This document shows positions 5,517 to 5,780 of a stretch of 5,780 bases of DNA, piece by piece. The first letter of the stretch is position 1, and every line of letters begins with the position of its first letter. The stretch is from Desulfobacteraceae bacterium (GTDB lineage: Bacteria; Desulfobacterota; DSM-4660; Desulfatiglandales; Desulfatiglandaceae), in NCBI GenBank assembly GCA_030612945.1, contig JAUWMY010000190.1:1-5780 (forward strand), given 5' to 3'. Under the pieces are notes generated by a model, which was given only the letters and a program-made list of their open reading frames with translations, was not told the DNA's origin and made no database searches. The translations under genes and the position numbers were made by a program.

Positions 5517-5539
5517 TTGTAACCCTAAAAGGGTCCAAA

Positions 5540-5568
5540 TATGTAAATAAAATGAATTTGAATGACAA
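5540..5568 (-). promoter_or_regulatory. Candidate promoter of the rng cluster
   Basis: Read on the - strand, TTGTCA (5568-5563) and TACATA (5545-5540) are 17 bases apart, placing transcription start near 5533 with a leader of about 70 bases. An overlapping alternative is TTGACC (5575-5570) with TTTTAT (5552-5547). The stretch is AT-rich and repetitive, so chance matches are likely. Confidence 0.3.
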
Positions 5569-5609
5569 AGGTCAAAGCTCAAATTTCAAATGAATGCCAA
5601 ATGACAAAT
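5564..5609 (+). repeat. CAAA-type degenerate heptad repeat block
   Basis: Six 7-base units of the form NNCAAA(G/T) lie at 5564-5570, 5571-5577, 5578-5584, 5585-5591, 5596-5602 and 5603-5609. Only four bases (5592-5595) break the phase. The unit length equals that of the GGTTCA-type block next to it, but the sequence differs. Confidence 0.6.
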
Positions 5610-5626
5610 GCTAAAAAATATGTAAC

Positions 5627-5670
5627 CGTTCACGGGTTCAAAGTTCCATGGTTCACGGTTCAAGGTTAAC
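5627..5670 (+). repeat. GGTTCA-type degenerate heptad repeat block, left arm
   Basis: Six units near GGTTCAN lie at 5627-5633, 5635-5641, 5642-5648, 5650-5656, 5657-5663 and 5664-5670, with single extra bases at 5634 and 5649. GGTTCAAGGTT at 5657-5667 is identical to 195-205 at the other end of the window. Confidence 0.65.
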
Positions 5671-5690
5671 TGATGAAAACTAAAACAACC

Positions 5691-5711
5691 CTGAACGCTG
5701 AACTGTGAACC
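5691..5711 (-). repeat. GGTTCA-type heptad repeat block, right (inverted) arm
   Basis: Three inverted units, CTGAACG, CTGAACT and GTGAACC (5691-5697, 5698-5704, 5705-5711), are bordered on both sides by AACC (5687-5690 and 5716-5719). They face the block at 5627-5670 across about 20 bases. The stretch 5686-5697 is the exact reverse complement of 209-220. Confidence 0.6.
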
Positions 5712-5780
5712 TGACAACCTGAGTATTTACAGATAAATAACTGATCGTTTTGGAAAACATTTTGACATTGGGGTTTTGGA

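Larger units (their letters stand above)
5465..5780. other. Intergenic region upstream of rng, repeat-rich
   Basis: No gene is visible here. From rng outward it holds the ribosome binding site (5475-5482), two small hairpins (5486-5516 and 5522-5534), a candidate rng promoter (5540-5568), a CAAA-type heptad repeat block (5564-5609), and an inverted pair of GGTTCA-type heptad blocks (5627-5670 and 5691-5711). Bases 5721-5780 are AT-rich; I see nothing definite in them. Confidence 0.6.

Noticed and set aside
5564..5711. Possible CRISPR array
   Set aside because: The units are only 7 bases, degenerate and without spacers, and no cas genes are present.
5762..5767. Perfect TTGACA -35 hexamer on the + strand
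   Set aside because: The matching -10 would fall beyond the end of the window, so it cannot be judged.

Overview
The window looks like a chromosomal stretch from a Desulfobacterota (former Deltaproteobacteria) relative. The gene content (pyrF, rng, a PP2C phosphatase beside an FHA protein), the moderate base composition and two kinds of intergenic repeat all fit. One is a hairpin element with TCGTAAAAAGT ends. The other is heptad repeats of the GGTTCAA type. The repeat types are matched from memory, so the placement is an inference.

Layout, left to right. Bases 1-476 hold no convincing gene. They carry an inverted pair of heptad-repeat blocks (187-222 and 404-431) around an internal hairpin. 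A PaaI-like hotdog thioesterase follows on the + strand (477-926). It runs tail to tail, with a 12-base overlap, into pyrF on the - strand (915-1634). Between pyrF and a tRNA-Thr(CGU) gene (1881-1956) lies a MITE-like palindromic element (about 1724-1872). It is flanked by an 8-base direct repeat and appears to separate a good sigma70-type promoter (1677-1705) from the tRNA. After the tRNA come a weak terminator-like hairpin and a small zinc-ribbon protein of unknown function (2033-2281, +).

The rest is a three-gene - strand cluster, transcribed right to left: rng (RNase G, 3932-5464), a PP2C-type Ser/Thr phosphatase (3031-3903) and a double-FHA protein (2257-2958). The FHA gene overlaps the zinc-ribbon gene tail to tail by 25 bases. 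Upstream of rng (5465-5780) are two small hairpins that may form its mRNA leader, a candidate promoter, and two families of degenerate heptad repeats side by side.

How the genes may work together: the phosphatase would remove phosphate from Ser/Thr residues and the FHA domain would read phosphothreonine. The pair therefore implies a Ser/Thr kinase encoded outside the window. Their linkage to rng makes co-transcription with an RNA-decay enzyme plausible but does not prove a functional link. The thioesterase, pyrF, the tRNA and the zinc-ribbon gene look like unrelated housekeeping or accessory genes. I see no phage, CRISPR, toxin-antitoxin or biosynthetic system. The most notable signals are the hairpin element in the tRNA leader and the heptad-repeat arrays.
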